A stretch of 64,000 nt of DNA, from assembly GCA_964650705.1 (NCBI GenBank), contig CAZYUJ010000003.1, forward strand, positions 1 to 64,000, given 5' to 3'. Shown piece after piece: positions 50,183 to 58,568 of the stretch (the first letter of the stretch is position 1; the number at the start of each line of letters is the position of its first letter). Under the pieces are notes generated by a model that saw only the letters and a list, made by a program, of their open reading frames with translations, had not been told where the DNA came from and did not search any database. Both the position numbers and the translations under genes were made by a program. Origin of the DNA: Faeciplasma sp964650705 (GTDB lineage: Bacteria > Bacillota > Clostridia > Oscillospirales > Ruminococcaceae).

Positions 50183-52765
50183 TTACTGTTCAACTTCGCT
50201 CATGATGTAAGCTTCGAAGACGTCGCCTTCCTTGAAGTCGTTGAACTTTTCAAGTGTGATACCGCATTCAAAGCCCTGTGCAACCTCTCTGACGTTATCC
50301 TTAAATCTCTTAAGGCTCGACATCTTGTCGTCTGCGATGATGATACCGTCACGAACTACACGGACGAGGTCGTTACGGGAGATCTTGCCGTCCTGAACGT
50401 AGCAGCCTGCGACAGAACCGACGCCCGAGATCTTATAGACCTGACGGATCTCGACACGCGCGGTCTCGACCTCACGGAACTTGGGAGCGAGCATACCCTT
50501 CATAGCGGTCTCGATCTCTTCGATAGCGTCGTAAATAACTCTATACATTCTCATATCAACGCCGTCACGCTCTGCTGCGACCTTTGCAACAGGGTCAGGT
50601 CTGACGTTGAATCCAACGATGATGGCGTTAGATGCTCCTGCGAGCATAACGTCGGATTCGGAAACAGCACCGACTGCGCCGTGAATAACTCTGACTCTGA
50701 CTTCTTCATTCGAGATCTTTTCCAAAGACTGCTTAACAGCTTCAACCGAGCCCTGAACGTCAGCCTTGACGATGATGGGAAGCTCCTTCATTTCGCCTTC
50801 GGAGATCTGTGAGAAGAGGTTATCAAGTGTAACCTTCTGATACTGTTTAAACTGTTCTTCCTTAGCTTCGTGCTTACGCTGTTCAACGAGCTCACGTGCA
50901 AGCTTTTCATCAGCAACGGCGTTGAAGATGTCGCCTGCGGAAGGAACTTCTGCAAGACCTGTGATCTCAACAGGAACGGAAGGTCCTGCTTCCTTAACGA
51001 GTCTTCCCTTATCGTCGGTCATGGTCCTTACTCTGCCGACTGCGGTTCCTGCGATGATAACGTCACCCGACTTAAGGGTTCCGTTCTGAACGAGGATGGT
51101 TGCAACGGGGCCTCTGCCCTTATCAAGTCTTGCTTCGATTACAGAGCCCTTTGCCAAACGGTTGGGGTTAGCCTTAAGCTCCTTAACGTCAGCAACGAGC
51201 AATACGTTTTCCAAAAGCTCGTCAATGCCCATGCCCGTCTTTGCGGAAACGGGAACAGCGATAACGTCGCCGCCCCACTGTTCAACAACGAGCTCGTGTT
51301 CTGTGAGCTGTTGCAAGATCCTGTCGGGGTTAGCGGTCTCCTTATCCATCTTGTTGATAGCAACGATGATGGTGACCCCTGCTGCCTTGGCGTGGTTGAT
51401 AGCCTCAATGGTCTGAGGCATGATGCCGTCATCAGCCGCAACGACCAAAATTGCGATATCGGTAACCATTGCGCCTCTGAGTCTCATAGCTGTGAAAGCT
51501 TCGTGGCCGGGAGTATCAAGGAAGGTTATCTCTCTTCCGTCAACGGTAACTCTGTAAGCACCGATATGCTGAGTGATGCCGCCTGCTTCGGTAGAGGTAA
51601 CGTTTGCGTGGCGGATCCTGTCAAGAAGCGAGGTCTTACCGTGGTCAACGTGACCCATAACAACGACAACAGGACTTCTTTCGATAAGATCCTCTGCCTT
51701 GTCTTCGTCGTCAACGATGAGTCTTTCTTCGATGGTAACAACGACTTCCTTTTCGACCTTTGCACCGAGCTCTTCAGCAACGAGAGCGGCGGTATCGAAG
51801 TCAATTGTCTGTGTGAGCGATGCGAACACGCCGAGTCCCATAAGCTTCTTGATGACCTCGGTGGCTGTGACCTTAAGTCTTGTTGCAAGCTCTGATACAA
51901 CGATCTCATCAGGGATCATAACCTTGAGCTGCTGCTTTCTTGCACGCTCAAGCTCAAGACGCTTAAGCTTTTCAGCCTCGGTCTCCTTCTTATTGGAGAG
52001 CTGCTGTTTCTTTTGCTGCTTGGATTTCTGAACAAGCTTTTGCTTCTTCTGATAGTTTTCATTGCCCTTGTTCTTTGAATCAGCAAGGTTGTCATATTTA
52101 TCGTTATACTTGTCGATGTTTATATAGCTGCCTCTTGTGTCAACGATAGTTTTCTTTTCAGCAGGCTGGAAGGTAACACTTCCCGAAGAGTTGGTAACAA
52201 GCTTCTGACGCTCGCCTCTGTCCTGCTTCTGAGCAGGCTGCTTTTTCTTTTCCTCACGCTTGGGCGCGGGAGCGGGAGCCGGCTTGGGAGCTTCCTTCTT
52301 AGGTTCTTCCTTCTTGACTTCTGTCTTGGGAGCTTCCTTCTTCACCTCGGTCTTGGGCTCTTCCTTCTTTACCTCAGTCTTTGCTTCAGCCTTGGGAGCA
52401 GGCTTTGTATCTGCCTTGGGCTTGTTATCCTGCTTGGGAGCTTCCTTCTTCGGCTCTGTCTTGGGGGCTTCCTTTTTCGGCTCTTCCTTCTTGGGCTGAG
52501 CCTTGACCTCAGTCTTTGCTTCAGCCTTGGGAGCTTCTTTCTTAGGCTCTGCCTTTTTCGAGGGAGTCTTGTCAGCAAAATATGCATCAAAGCTTTCAAC
52601 CTGATGCTTTGCGGTCAAAGCATCCAAAACATAGCTCACTTCCTCGGGGGTCAAAGAAGAAACCGTTTTCTTTGCTCCGTATTCTTTTGCCAAGCACTCG
52701 ATAATGTCATTGGGATTGACCTTCAAGTCCTTAGCCAAGTCGTTTAATTTATATTTTGTAATCAT
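50183..52765 (-). CDS. infB: Translation initiation factor IF-2
   Basis: An 860-residue IF-2. The N-terminal part (1-60) holds the IF2_N motif KLNDLAKDLKVNPNDIIECL. A long Lys/Glu/Ala/Pro-rich linker (about 65-185) with repeated KKEAPK and EVKKEEPK units follows, then a second IF2_N (about 285-335). The GTPase domain has G1 GHVDHGKTSLLD, G3 DTPGHEAF and G4 NKMD; domains II and III end with GFECGITLEKFNDFKEGD. It brings initiator tRNA to the 30S subunit. The linker is low complexity, so GC-rich frames antisense to it are shadows. Confidence 0.97.
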   Translation of the reverse strand: MITKYKLNDLAKDLKVNPNDIIECLAKEYGAKKTVSSLTPEEVSYVLDALTAKHQVESFDAYFADKTPSKKAEPKKEAPKAEAKTEVKAQPKKEEPKKEAPKTEPKKEAPKQDNKPKADTKPAPKAEAKTEVKKEEPKTEVKKEAPKTEVKKEEPKKEAPKPAPAPAPKREEKKKQPAQKQDRGERQKLVTNSSGSVTFQPAEKKTIVDTRGSYINIDKYNDKYDNLADSKNKGNENYQKKQKLVQKSKQQKKQQLSNKKETEAEKLKRLELERARKQQLKVMIPDEIVVSELATRLKVTATEVIKKLMGLGVFASLTQTIDFDTAALVAEELGAKVEKEVVVTIEERLIVDDEDKAEDLIERSPVVVVMGHVDHGKTSLLDRIRHANVTSTEAGGITQHIGAYRVTVDGREITFLDTPGHEAFTAMRLRGAMVTDIAILVVAADDGIMPQTIEAINHAKAAGVTIIVAINKMDKETANPDRILQQLTEHELVVEQWGGDVIAVPVSAKTGMGIDELLENVLLVADVKELKANPNRLAKGSVIEARLDKGRGPVATILVQNGTLKSGDVIIAGTAVGRVRTMTDDKGRLVKEAGPSVPVEITGLAEVPSAGDIFNAVADEKLARELVEQRKHEAKEEQFKQYQKVTLDNLFSQISEGEMKELPIIVKADVQGSVEAVKQSLEKISNEEVRVRVIHGAVGAVSESDVMLAGASNAIIVGFNVRPDPVAKVAAERDGVDMRMYRVIYDAIEEIETAMKGMLAPKFREVETARVEIRQVYKISGVGSVAGCYVQDGKISRNDLVRVVRDGIIIADDKMSSLKRFKDNVREVAQGFECGITLEKFNDFKEGDVFEAYIMSEVEQ

Positions 52766-52793
52766 CTAGGCAATTTCCTCCTTATTGTCGGGA

Positions 52794-53123
52794 TCAATAC
52801 TCGTAATCGATATGATCGATCTTAAGCTCTATAAGTTTTTTCGCCATGGATCTCATAAATCCCGAATCGGTCACAGCCAAAATTCCGAAGCATTTGCCCA
52901 AACAGCTTCCGATCTCATCCATGGTCATTCCTGTACCGTAAAGCTTAACGCTCTCCATAGCACAGACATATTTGATTTCCTTAAGAGTCTTCGCGGACAC
53001 GTCGCTTGCCGCCAAAACGCCGAATGCACGGCCGCCCTTACAGGCATTTTTGACTTCATCCATGCCCAAGACCAGCTTTCCGGCTCTTCGGCACATCGTT
53101 AAAGATCCTGAAATGTCAGCCAT
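52794..53123 (-). CDS. ylxQ: L7Ae/L30e-family ribosomal-like protein YlxQ
   Basis: A 109-residue protein of the L7Ae/L30e/Gadd45 fold: LTMCRRAGKLVLGMDEVKNACKGGRAFGVLAASDVSAKTLKEI. Related YlxQ is an RNA-binding protein of unknown role encoded between ylxR and infB in Firmicutes. It lies one base after ylxR and 28 bases before infB. It probably binds kink-turn-like RNA, an inference from the family. Confidence 0.88.
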   Translation of the reverse strand: MADISGSLTMCRRAGKLVLGMDEVKNACKGGRAFGVLAASDVSAKTLKEIKYVCAMESVKLYGTGMTMDEIGSCLGKCFGILAVTDSGFMRSMAKKLIELKIDHIDYEY

Positions 53124-53124
53124 A

Positions 53125-53394
53125 TCATTTCGCCCCGCTTTCGAGCTCGGCTTCGAGCTTTATATAGATCTCTTCGGGGATCGCCATCTCGAAGCTTTTT
53201 TCAAGTCGGCGTGCTTTTTTGGCTTTTCTGAAGCATTCAACGTCGCGGCATATATATGCTCCCCTGCCCGATTTTTTGCCCGTAAGGTCGATAGAAAGCT
53301 CGCCCTCGGGAGATCTTACCACACGGATAAGCTCACGCTTCTCCTTTGGCTCACCGCAGCCAAGGCATTGGCGCATGGGGATCTTCTTTTGCAT
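53125..53394 (-). CDS. ylxR: YlxR family RNA-binding protein (RnpM)
   Basis: An 89-residue protein starting MQKKIPMRQCLGCGEPKEKREL, with the diagnostic RQCxxC-type CLGC, the motif KKSGRGAYICRDVECFRKA, and a final acidic helix. In Bacillus subtilis this protein (renamed RnpM) binds the RNase P RNA. ATG 53394 lies just beyond the nusA stop with AAGGAG inside the end of nusA, so translation is coupled. A longer in-frame extension into nusA has no support. Confidence 0.9.
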   Translation of the reverse strand: MQKKIPMRQCLGCGEPKEKRELIRVVRSPEGELSIDLTGKKSGRGAYICRDVECFRKAKKARRLEKSFEMAIPEEIYIKLEAELESGAK

Positions 53395-53395
53395 A

Positions 53396-54442
53396 TCAGT
53401 TCTCCTTGTTAAGAGGAACGATGTCGATCTTGTAGCCTGTGAGTCTTGCTGCAAGCTTCGCATTCTGTCCTCTGTTGCCGATAGCAAGAGAAAGCTGATT
53501 GTCGGGAACGACAACCGTGCAGCTTCTTGTGCCGTCATCGGCAAGGGTCACGTTAATAACCTCAGCGGGAGCAAGTGCCTTAGCGATGAATTCGGCATCA
53601 TCCTCGCTGTATTTGATAAGGTCGATCTTTTCGCCGCCGAGTTCTTCAACGATAGCGGAAATTCTTGCACGCTTCGGGCCGATGCAAGCGCCGATAGCGT
53701 CAACGTTTTCGTCGTGGCTCAAAACTGCGATCTTGCTGCGGCTTCCTGCTTCTCTTGAAATAGCCTTGACCTCAACGGTTCCGTCATAGATCTCGGGAAC
53801 CTCGATCTCAAAGAGACGCTTAACAAAATCTCTGTGGGTTCTTGATACCTTGACGCTGGGCTTCTTGTCGGGATTTACGACGCCGACAACATAGACCTTG
53901 ATGATATCGCCGGCATGAAGCTCTTCGCCGGGGATCTGTTCGTTTCTGGGGAAATAAATTTCATCCGAGTCGATGGTGATGATCGCGTTTCCTGTTGCGG
54001 GCTCAACCTTTTGAACGGTTGCGGAAACGAGCTCGTGTTCCTTATCCTGATACTGGCTTACAAGTCTGTCACGCTCGAACTGCTTGATGTCAGATCTTAT
54101 AGACTGCTTTGCGCTGGATGCGGCAACACGGCCGAAGGTCGCGGGAGAAAGAGGAATCTCACACATCTGTCCGACTGCAACCTTTTTCATATAGGTTCTT
54201 GCCTGATCGAGGCTGATCTCGTTTGCGGGATCTTCGGGTTCGCCCTCTACTACAAGCTTGAGTAAGCACATTTCAAATTTCTGCTTCTCGGGGTCGATCT
54301 CGATTCTGACGTTTTCGGTATCGGGATAATCCCTCTTAACTGCTTTCAAAATACCCTGCTTGATCTTTTCGATCAATACTTCGCCCGAGATGCCGCTTCC
54401 TGCTTCAATACCTTTTAAAGCTTCAAACAATTCCTTGTTCAT
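53396..54442 (-). CDS. nusA: Transcription termination/antitermination factor NusA
   Basis: A 348-residue NusA: N-terminal RNA polymerase-binding domain (about 1-125, MNKELFEALKGIEAG), an S1 domain (about 130-200, VSATVQKVEPATGNAIITI) and two KH domains (AVLSHDENVDAIGACIGPKRARI and LSLAIGNRGQNAKLAARLTGYKIDI). It lacks the C-terminal AR repeats of enterobacterial NusA, as is normal in Firmicutes. ATG 54442 is the family start; its AAGGA is about 14 bases away, rather far. It modulates pausing and termination. Confidence 0.96.
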   Translation of the reverse strand: MNKELFEALKGIEAGSGISGEVLIEKIKQGILKAVKRDYPDTENVRIEIDPEKQKFEMCLLKLVVEGEPEDPANEISLDQARTYMKKVAVGQMCEIPLSPATFGRVAASSAKQSIRSDIKQFERDRLVSQYQDKEHELVSATVQKVEPATGNAIITIDSDEIYFPRNEQIPGEELHAGDIIKVYVVGVVNPDKKPSVKVSRTHRDFVKRLFEIEVPEIYDGTVEVKAISREAGSRSKIAVLSHDENVDAIGACIGPKRARISAIVEELGGEKIDLIKYSEDDAEFIAKALAPAEVINVTLADDGTRSCTVVVPDNQLSLAIGNRGQNAKLAARLTGYKIDIVPLNKEN

Positions 54443-54487
54443 GATTTTTTGACCATTCCTTTCTATATTCAACCTATTGTTTACTTT

Positions 54488-54988
54488 TTATGCGAACAAG
54501 TCGCCGTCATCATAAAGCTTGACGAATGCGGTGTCGGAAAGGTTGATCTTCTCTTCGTTTCCGTCATCATCCGAAACCGTTATGATGTTTTTGTCCGTTT
54601 CTCTATCATAGTCCGCAAGCGTGCGGATTATTTCCTTTTCGCCGTTATGAGGTCTTATAAATCTTATCCTTATCGGGTCACCGACACAAACCTCGAAGTG
54701 TTCGGGGCGCTTAAGCTCACGAGCCAATCCACAGGAGCCGACCTCGAAGATATAGCTCTGTGGGATGGGATCGACCTCGTCGATCTTCTTTTCAAGAGGG
54801 CGGTGCAAAGCCTCACAGTCGTCCATGTCGATCCCACCGTCCTTGTCGATGAAAATTCTCAAATACCAGTTTGCGCCTTCCTTTTCGAACCTTACGTCCC
54901 ACAAGAAAAGACCGAGTTCGTCGCACAAAGGCTCGGCAAGCTCACGCACGATGTCGATAGCTCTGCCCTTGGGTGCTGATTTTTCCAT
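54488..54988 (-). CDS. rimP: Ribosome maturation factor RimP
   Basis: A 166-residue protein. The first half shows LCDELGLFLWDVRFEKEGANWYLRIFIDKDGGIDMDDCEALHRPLEKKIDE and then the conserved SYIFEVGSCGLARELKRPEHF; the second half is the Sm-like C-terminal domain. It supports 30S subunit maturation. ATG 54988 has AGGAGG six bases upstream. It is the first gene of the operon; a TTGCAA-16-TATACT promoter lies at 55062-55089 on the minus strand. Confidence 0.94.
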   Translation of the reverse strand: MEKSAPKGRAIDIVRELAEPLCDELGLFLWDVRFEKEGANWYLRIFIDKDGGIDMDDCEALHRPLEKKIDEVDPIPQSYIFEVGSCGLARELKRPEHFEVCVGDPIRIRFIRPHNGEKEIIRTLADYDRETDKNIITVSDDDGNEEKINLSDTAFVKLYDDGDLFA

Positions 54989-55061
54989 ATAAAACCTCCT
55001 ATACAAACACAAAAGGCGGGAGTTTTTAATTCCAGCCTTTCATAAAACGTATTCTTATAAT

Positions 55062-55089
55062 AGTATAGCATATAAAATTCAAATTGCAA
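55062..55089 (-). promoter_or_regulatory. Promoter of the rimP-nusA-infB operon
   Basis: On the minus strand TTGCAA (55084-55089), a 16-base spacer and TATACT (55062-55067) lie about 75 bases before the rimP start. Confidence 0.65.
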
Positions 55090-55207
55090 GGGCTTTTTGC
55101 AAAAAAATTCGCTTAAATGCTTGTTTTTTCAGCGTTTGACGGCGTTTTTTACACCGCTCGGCACCTGCGGCGCTGCCGCGCTGTCCGCAGACGCCTCGCT
55201 CAGCGCA

Positions 55208-56353
55208 TCAATCAACAAAAATTCTCGGAACTCTCGGAGAAATTCCGCAAACGATCTCATAGCCGATAGTGCCGTAAAGAGATGCCAGCTCATCAGCAGT
55301 TATCACGTTGCCGCCGTCACGTCCGATAAGGGTGACGACGTCTCCCTCACAAACGCCCTCGATATCAGTCACGTCTATCATAAGCTGATCCATACAAACT
55401 CTTCCGACGATGGGCGCAAACTGACCTTTGATCAAAACGCTCGCTTTTCCCGACAAAAGACGGGAGTATCCGTCGGCATAGCCGATGGTGACAACGGCGA
55501 TCTTTCGCTCGCTCTCGGTGGTATAGGTTCTTCCATAGCTGATATCTGTGCCCTTGGGAACGTCCCTCACCTGTGAAACACAAGCCTTGAGCTCCATAAC
55601 AGGCTCAAGATCTATCGGCAGATCCCTCTCGCCGTTAGGCTTCAAGCCGTATAGCATAATGCCGACGCGCGCAAGGTCGCTTCTTTGATCGTTGTGATAT
55701 GCAAGCGCCGCCGAGTTCATGAAATGAACGTATTTCGTTATGATAAGGCGATTGTTAAGCTCAGCCTTGACCGCCATGAGCTTTTCGATCTGTGCCGAGG
55801 TGTAATCAAGGTCGGTCTCTTCCTCGCTGTCGGCAACACTCAGATGAGTGAAGATCCCCTCGGCCTCGATGCGCTCAAGGTTAACGATCTTATGTGCCTC
55901 GTCACAAGCTTTTGATATATCCGCTGTGGCGATACCGAGCCGAGTCATACCGGTATCAAAAGCGATATGAACCCTTACCGAGCCGTTTATCGGGCAATTT
56001 CTTGAGAGCTTTTTTGCGTATTCGACCTCCGTGACCGTTTGGATGATGTCATACGCAATAAGCTCGGGAGCGTTTTCGGGCGGAGTATATCCCAAAATGA
56101 GGATCTCGCCGGTCACGCCGAGCTCTCTTAACTCAATAGCCTCGATAAGATTTGAAACAGCGAACCAATCAACTCCCGCCTCATCCTGTAAAAACGGGAT
56201 TATCTGTTGGGCGCCGTGGCCGTAGCAATTTGCTTTCACAACGCACATAAGCTCGGTCGGATCTTTCAACAGGCTTCTTAGCTTTTCAACATTGTTTTTG
56301 AGCCTTTGCAGATGTATCTGTGCCCAAGCTCGCTTCAGGTTCTTTCTTTCCAA
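55208..56353 (-). CDS. alr: Alanine racemase
   Basis: A 381-residue fold type III PLP enzyme. The PLP lysine is in CVVKANCYGHGA (about residue 39), the catalytic Tyr is in DISYGRTYTTE, and GYADGYSRLLSG and CMDQLMIDVT mark the C-terminal domain. It converts L- to D-alanine for peptidoglycan, and similar enzymes also act during spore germination. It starts at TTG 56353, eight bases after AAGGAGG. It is probably monocistronic, with TATAAT about 40 bases upstream of the start. The downstream stretch (55140-55207) holds GC-rich palindromes. Confidence 0.96.
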   Translation of the reverse strand: MERKNLKRAWAQIHLQRLKNNVEKLRSLLKDPTELMCVVKANCYGHGAQQIIPFLQDEAGVDWFAVSNLIEAIELRELGVTGEILILGYTPPENAPELIAYDIIQTVTEVEYAKKLSRNCPINGSVRVHIAFDTGMTRLGIATADISKACDEAHKIVNLERIEAEGIFTHLSVADSEEETDLDYTSAQIEKLMAVKAELNNRLIITKYVHFMNSAALAYHNDQRSDLARVGIMLYGLKPNGERDLPIDLEPVMELKACVSQVRDVPKGTDISYGRTYTTESERKIAVVTIGYADGYSRLLSGKASVLIKGQFAPIVGRVCMDQLMIDVTDIEGVCEGDVVTLIGRDGGNVITADELASLYGTIGYEIVCGISPRVPRIFVD

Positions 56354-56405
56354 GAGGAAGTCCTCCTTAAATAGATTACGATATAGTTACATTATAACAT
56401 TTTAC

Positions 56406-56434
56406 TTGAAAAAAATGCTTGATTGTGGTATTCT
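56406..56434 (+). promoter_or_regulatory. Promoter of the SLOG-family gene
   Basis: TTGAAA (56406-56411), a 17-base spacer and TATTCT (56429-56434), about 45 bases before the TTG start. Confidence 0.6.
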
Positions 56435-56479
56435 CATAGTGTAGTTGTTGTTTAATATATATACTTAAGAGGTGCAGAT

Positions 56480-57094
56480 TTGAAATCAAGCGATCTATCA
56501 TCAAAATTTTTGACGGATCCGGCAACGACGGCTTGCTTTTCCGGACATCGCCCCGAAAAGCTCCCCTTCGATATGAGCGACCGTTACAACCAGGAGGCGT
56601 ATCTTTCGCTCACCCTTTCGCTGATCGACAAGGCGTATAAAGCGGGCTATCGGACGTTTATCACCGGTATGGCAAGAGGATTTGACATCCTCGCGGCTTT
56701 CGCCGTCATCCGTTATAAAAACTCCTCCCCCGAAAAGAGGGACATAGTCCTTGTCGGAGCTTCTCCATATAGGACGGAAATACGCCGTCTTAAGGGCAGG
56801 TCTCTTGACAACTACCTAACTATCCGGGAAGCCTGTGATGACGTGATATACATTAACGAGGATTATCACGGTTTTTGCTTCCATGAGCGGAACTGCTTCA
56901 TGGTCGATCACTCCTCGCTCGTGATATCCTCCTGTCTTCAGGAGAGCGGCGGTACCGCCTCGACCCTTAGGTATGCAAAGCGCCGCGGTCTTAGGATCGA
57001 CAACATCGGTATCAGCGAATTAAAAGAAGTTATCTCTTTTAATGATACATCAGATGAAGAAAAAATGCAACAGCAATTCTCTTTATTCGACTGA
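56480..57094 (+). CDS. DUF1273/SLOG-family protein (YpsA-like)
   Basis: A 204-residue SLOG-superfamily Rossmannoid protein. The motifs are ACFSGHRPEKLPFD near residue 18, RTFITGMARGFDILAAFAV (about 55-73) and LVISSCLQESGGTASTLRYAKRRGL near 145. SLOG domains sense or bind nucleotides or ADP-ribose-like ligands. Bacillus YpsA affects cell division. The start codon is TTG 56480 with GAGGTG seven bases upstream. It slightly overlaps an in-frame extension of the next gene, but the true start of that gene is 57120. Confidence 0.78.
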   Translation: MKSSDLSSKFLTDPATTACFSGHRPEKLPFDMSDRYNQEAYLSLTLSLIDKAYKAGYRTFITGMARGFDILAAFAVIRYKNSSPEKRDIVLVGASPYRTEIRRLKGRSLDNYLTIREACDDVIYINEDYHGFCFHERNCFMVDHSSLVISSCLQESGGTASTLRYAKRRGLRIDNIGISELKEVISFNDTSDEEKMQQQFSLFD

Positions 57095-57119
57095 CAAAAC
57101 AACGAAAGGAAGATCATTC

Positions 57120-58067
57120 ATGTCAAAAAAGCACGCATCGGGCGCACCCGTATTGTTTGTATATGTTGTTACCATGCTTGTTTGCCTTGTTATCTTCGGC
57201 AGCGCGGCAGTTGTTCTTTTGGACGTTTTTGTAACTCAGCCCCGTGAGGAGCGTGAAAGAGAGCAGCAAAAGAATCAGACCTCACAGGAAGAGGTCGTCG
57301 AACAGGTCGACTATTCCGAATTCAGCGAGACTGTTTTATTCGTAAGCGCCGACGGCGTGAAGCTCAACGGAGCCGTGCTCATCCGCACCCTGCCCGATCA
57401 GGCGAGCATAAAGCTTGTCCCGATCTCAGTCAAAACAGTCGCAGTCGTCGGAACCTCGACCGAAACCTTGGCAACTCACTTCGAAAACGGCGGTATAACC
57501 TATTTAAAAAATGCCGTAGAGGACGTTTTTGATATCACCTGTGACAAATATATAAAGATATCCAACGACGGCTTCAGCCGTTTGGTCGAATACCTCGGCG
57601 GCACCAGCACCTATGTTTTCCCTCAGGATCTTTATTATAAAGATGAATCCACCGGCGCTCTTACAAGCTTCAGCCAAGGCCAGGCGACAAGAACCCTTTG
57701 GGGCGACGATATCATCAAGATCATCAGCTATCCTTTATATGAGGGCTCGGATGCCCAAGCGGCACAGGTCGTCGGCGAAATAAGCGTTTCGCTGATAAAC
57801 AGCGCTTGCTATACATATAAAGACAACATCATCTCGAATATGCAAAACATCTTCAACACGATATTCAACAATTCCGACACCGACATAACCTCAAAGGGAT
57901 TCAAGGAAAAGCGTGATGCTTTGGAATATCTCGTTGAAAACGCAGGGACTTCAGCCTGTACATACCGTATGCCGACGGGCGAATGGGACCAGCGGGGCAA
58001 CTTCAACGTCAGCGAGGATTTCAGCACCGAGCTCAAGGCATATTTCGAGATCGAAGCTGAGGAATAA
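57120..58067 (+). CDS. LytR-CpsA-Psr (LCP)-like membrane-anchored protein
   Basis: A 315-residue protein with one N-terminal membrane anchor (about 12-36, VLFVYVVTMLVCLVIFGSAAVVLL), a charged linker (REEREREQQK) and an extracellular domain whose layout (VPISVKTVAVV, GGITYLKNAVEDVFDITCDKYIKISNDGFSRLVEYLGG, WGDDIIKII) resembles LCP wall-teichoic-acid ligases. The family's conserved Arg pair and Asp motif are not clear here, so activity is doubtful. It may be a degenerate or specialised LCP protein. ATG 57120 has AAAGGAAG upstream. A terminator follows at about 58073-58098. Confidence 0.62.
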   Translation: MSKKHASGAPVLFVYVVTMLVCLVIFGSAAVVLLDVFVTQPREEREREQQKNQTSQEEVVEQVDYSEFSETVLFVSADGVKLNGAVLIRTLPDQASIKLVPISVKTVAVVGTSTETLATHFENGGITYLKNAVEDVFDITCDKYIKISNDGFSRLVEYLGGTSTYVFPQDLYYKDESTGALTSFSQGQATRTLWGDDIIKIISYPLYEGSDAQAAQVVGEISVSLINSACYTYKDNIISNMQNIFNTIFNNSDTDITSKGFKEKRDALEYLVENAGTSACTYRMPTGEWDQRGNFNVSEDFSTELKAYFEIEAEE

Positions 58068-58072
58068 ACTAA

Positions 58073-58098
58073 AGCAGCCTTTTGGCTGCTTTTTTTGT
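58073..58098 (+). terminator. Terminator of the LCP-like gene
   Basis: AAAGCAGCC and GGCTGCTTT with a TTTT loop, then a run of T residues. Confidence 0.88.
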
Positions 58099-58131
58099 GT
58101 GCTAAAATATCATTAAACCTTAAACTTTCTC

Positions 58132-58160
58132 TTGAAATATGCTGAAAACTGTTGTATACT
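58132..58160 (+). promoter_or_regulatory. Promoter of zapA
   Basis: TTGAAA (58132-58137), a 17-base spacer and TATACT (58155-58160). The start codon is 36 bases downstream, with GGGAGG in between. Confidence 0.75.
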
Positions 58161-58195
58161 GAAAATGACGTAATATTAAATATTGGGAGGCTAAC

Positions 58196-58552
58196 ATGGA
58201 AAACAGAGTAAAAGTAAGGATCATCGGAAGAGAATACACTTTGGGCACAGACAACACCCCCGAATATACCCGTGAGCTTGCTGACAAGCTTGACGCAAGA
58301 ATGAACTCGATGCTCGCAAGCTCCAAGACCCTAAGCGGTATCGACGTCGCTATTTTGTGCGCTCTCGATTCTATGGATGAGGCCAACAAAGCGACCGCGA
58401 ACGCTGATAACATCCGCCTTCAGCTCGGCGAATACGTAACCTCTGCGGATAAGGCTCAGACAAGCTATGAAAACGCAAAGCGTGAGATCCAGACACTCAA
58501 AAAGAGAATCCAGGAGCTTGAGGCACGCCTTGACAGCAAAAACTATTTTTGA
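58196..58552 (+). CDS. zapA: Cell division protein ZapA
   Basis: A 118-residue protein with the ZapA N-terminal fold (VKVRIIGREYTLGTDNTPEYTRELADKLDARMN) and a long C-terminal coiled coil (about 60-115, DKAQTSYENAKREIQTLKKRIQELEARL). ZapA bundles FtsZ filaments in the Z ring. GGGAGG precedes the ATG. The U32 peptidase gene follows 16 bases downstream, a common Firmicutes neighbour. Confidence 0.9.
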   Translation: MENRVKVRIIGREYTLGTDNTPEYTRELADKLDARMNSMLASSKTLSGIDVAILCALDSMDEANKATANADNIRLQLGEYVTSADKAQTSYENAKREIQTLKKRIQELEARLDSKNYF

Positions 58553-58568
58553 TAGGATCTAAAATTTT

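Noticed and set aside
52260..52499. A Gly/Ser/Ala-rich open frame antisense to the infB linker.
   Set aside because: It is the shadow of the Lys/Glu/Pro-rich low-complexity linker of IF-2.
54443..54472. A five-codon upstream frame ending at the nusA start (ATGA).
   Set aside because: AAGGA lies directly against its ATG with no spacing, so initiation there is unlikely.
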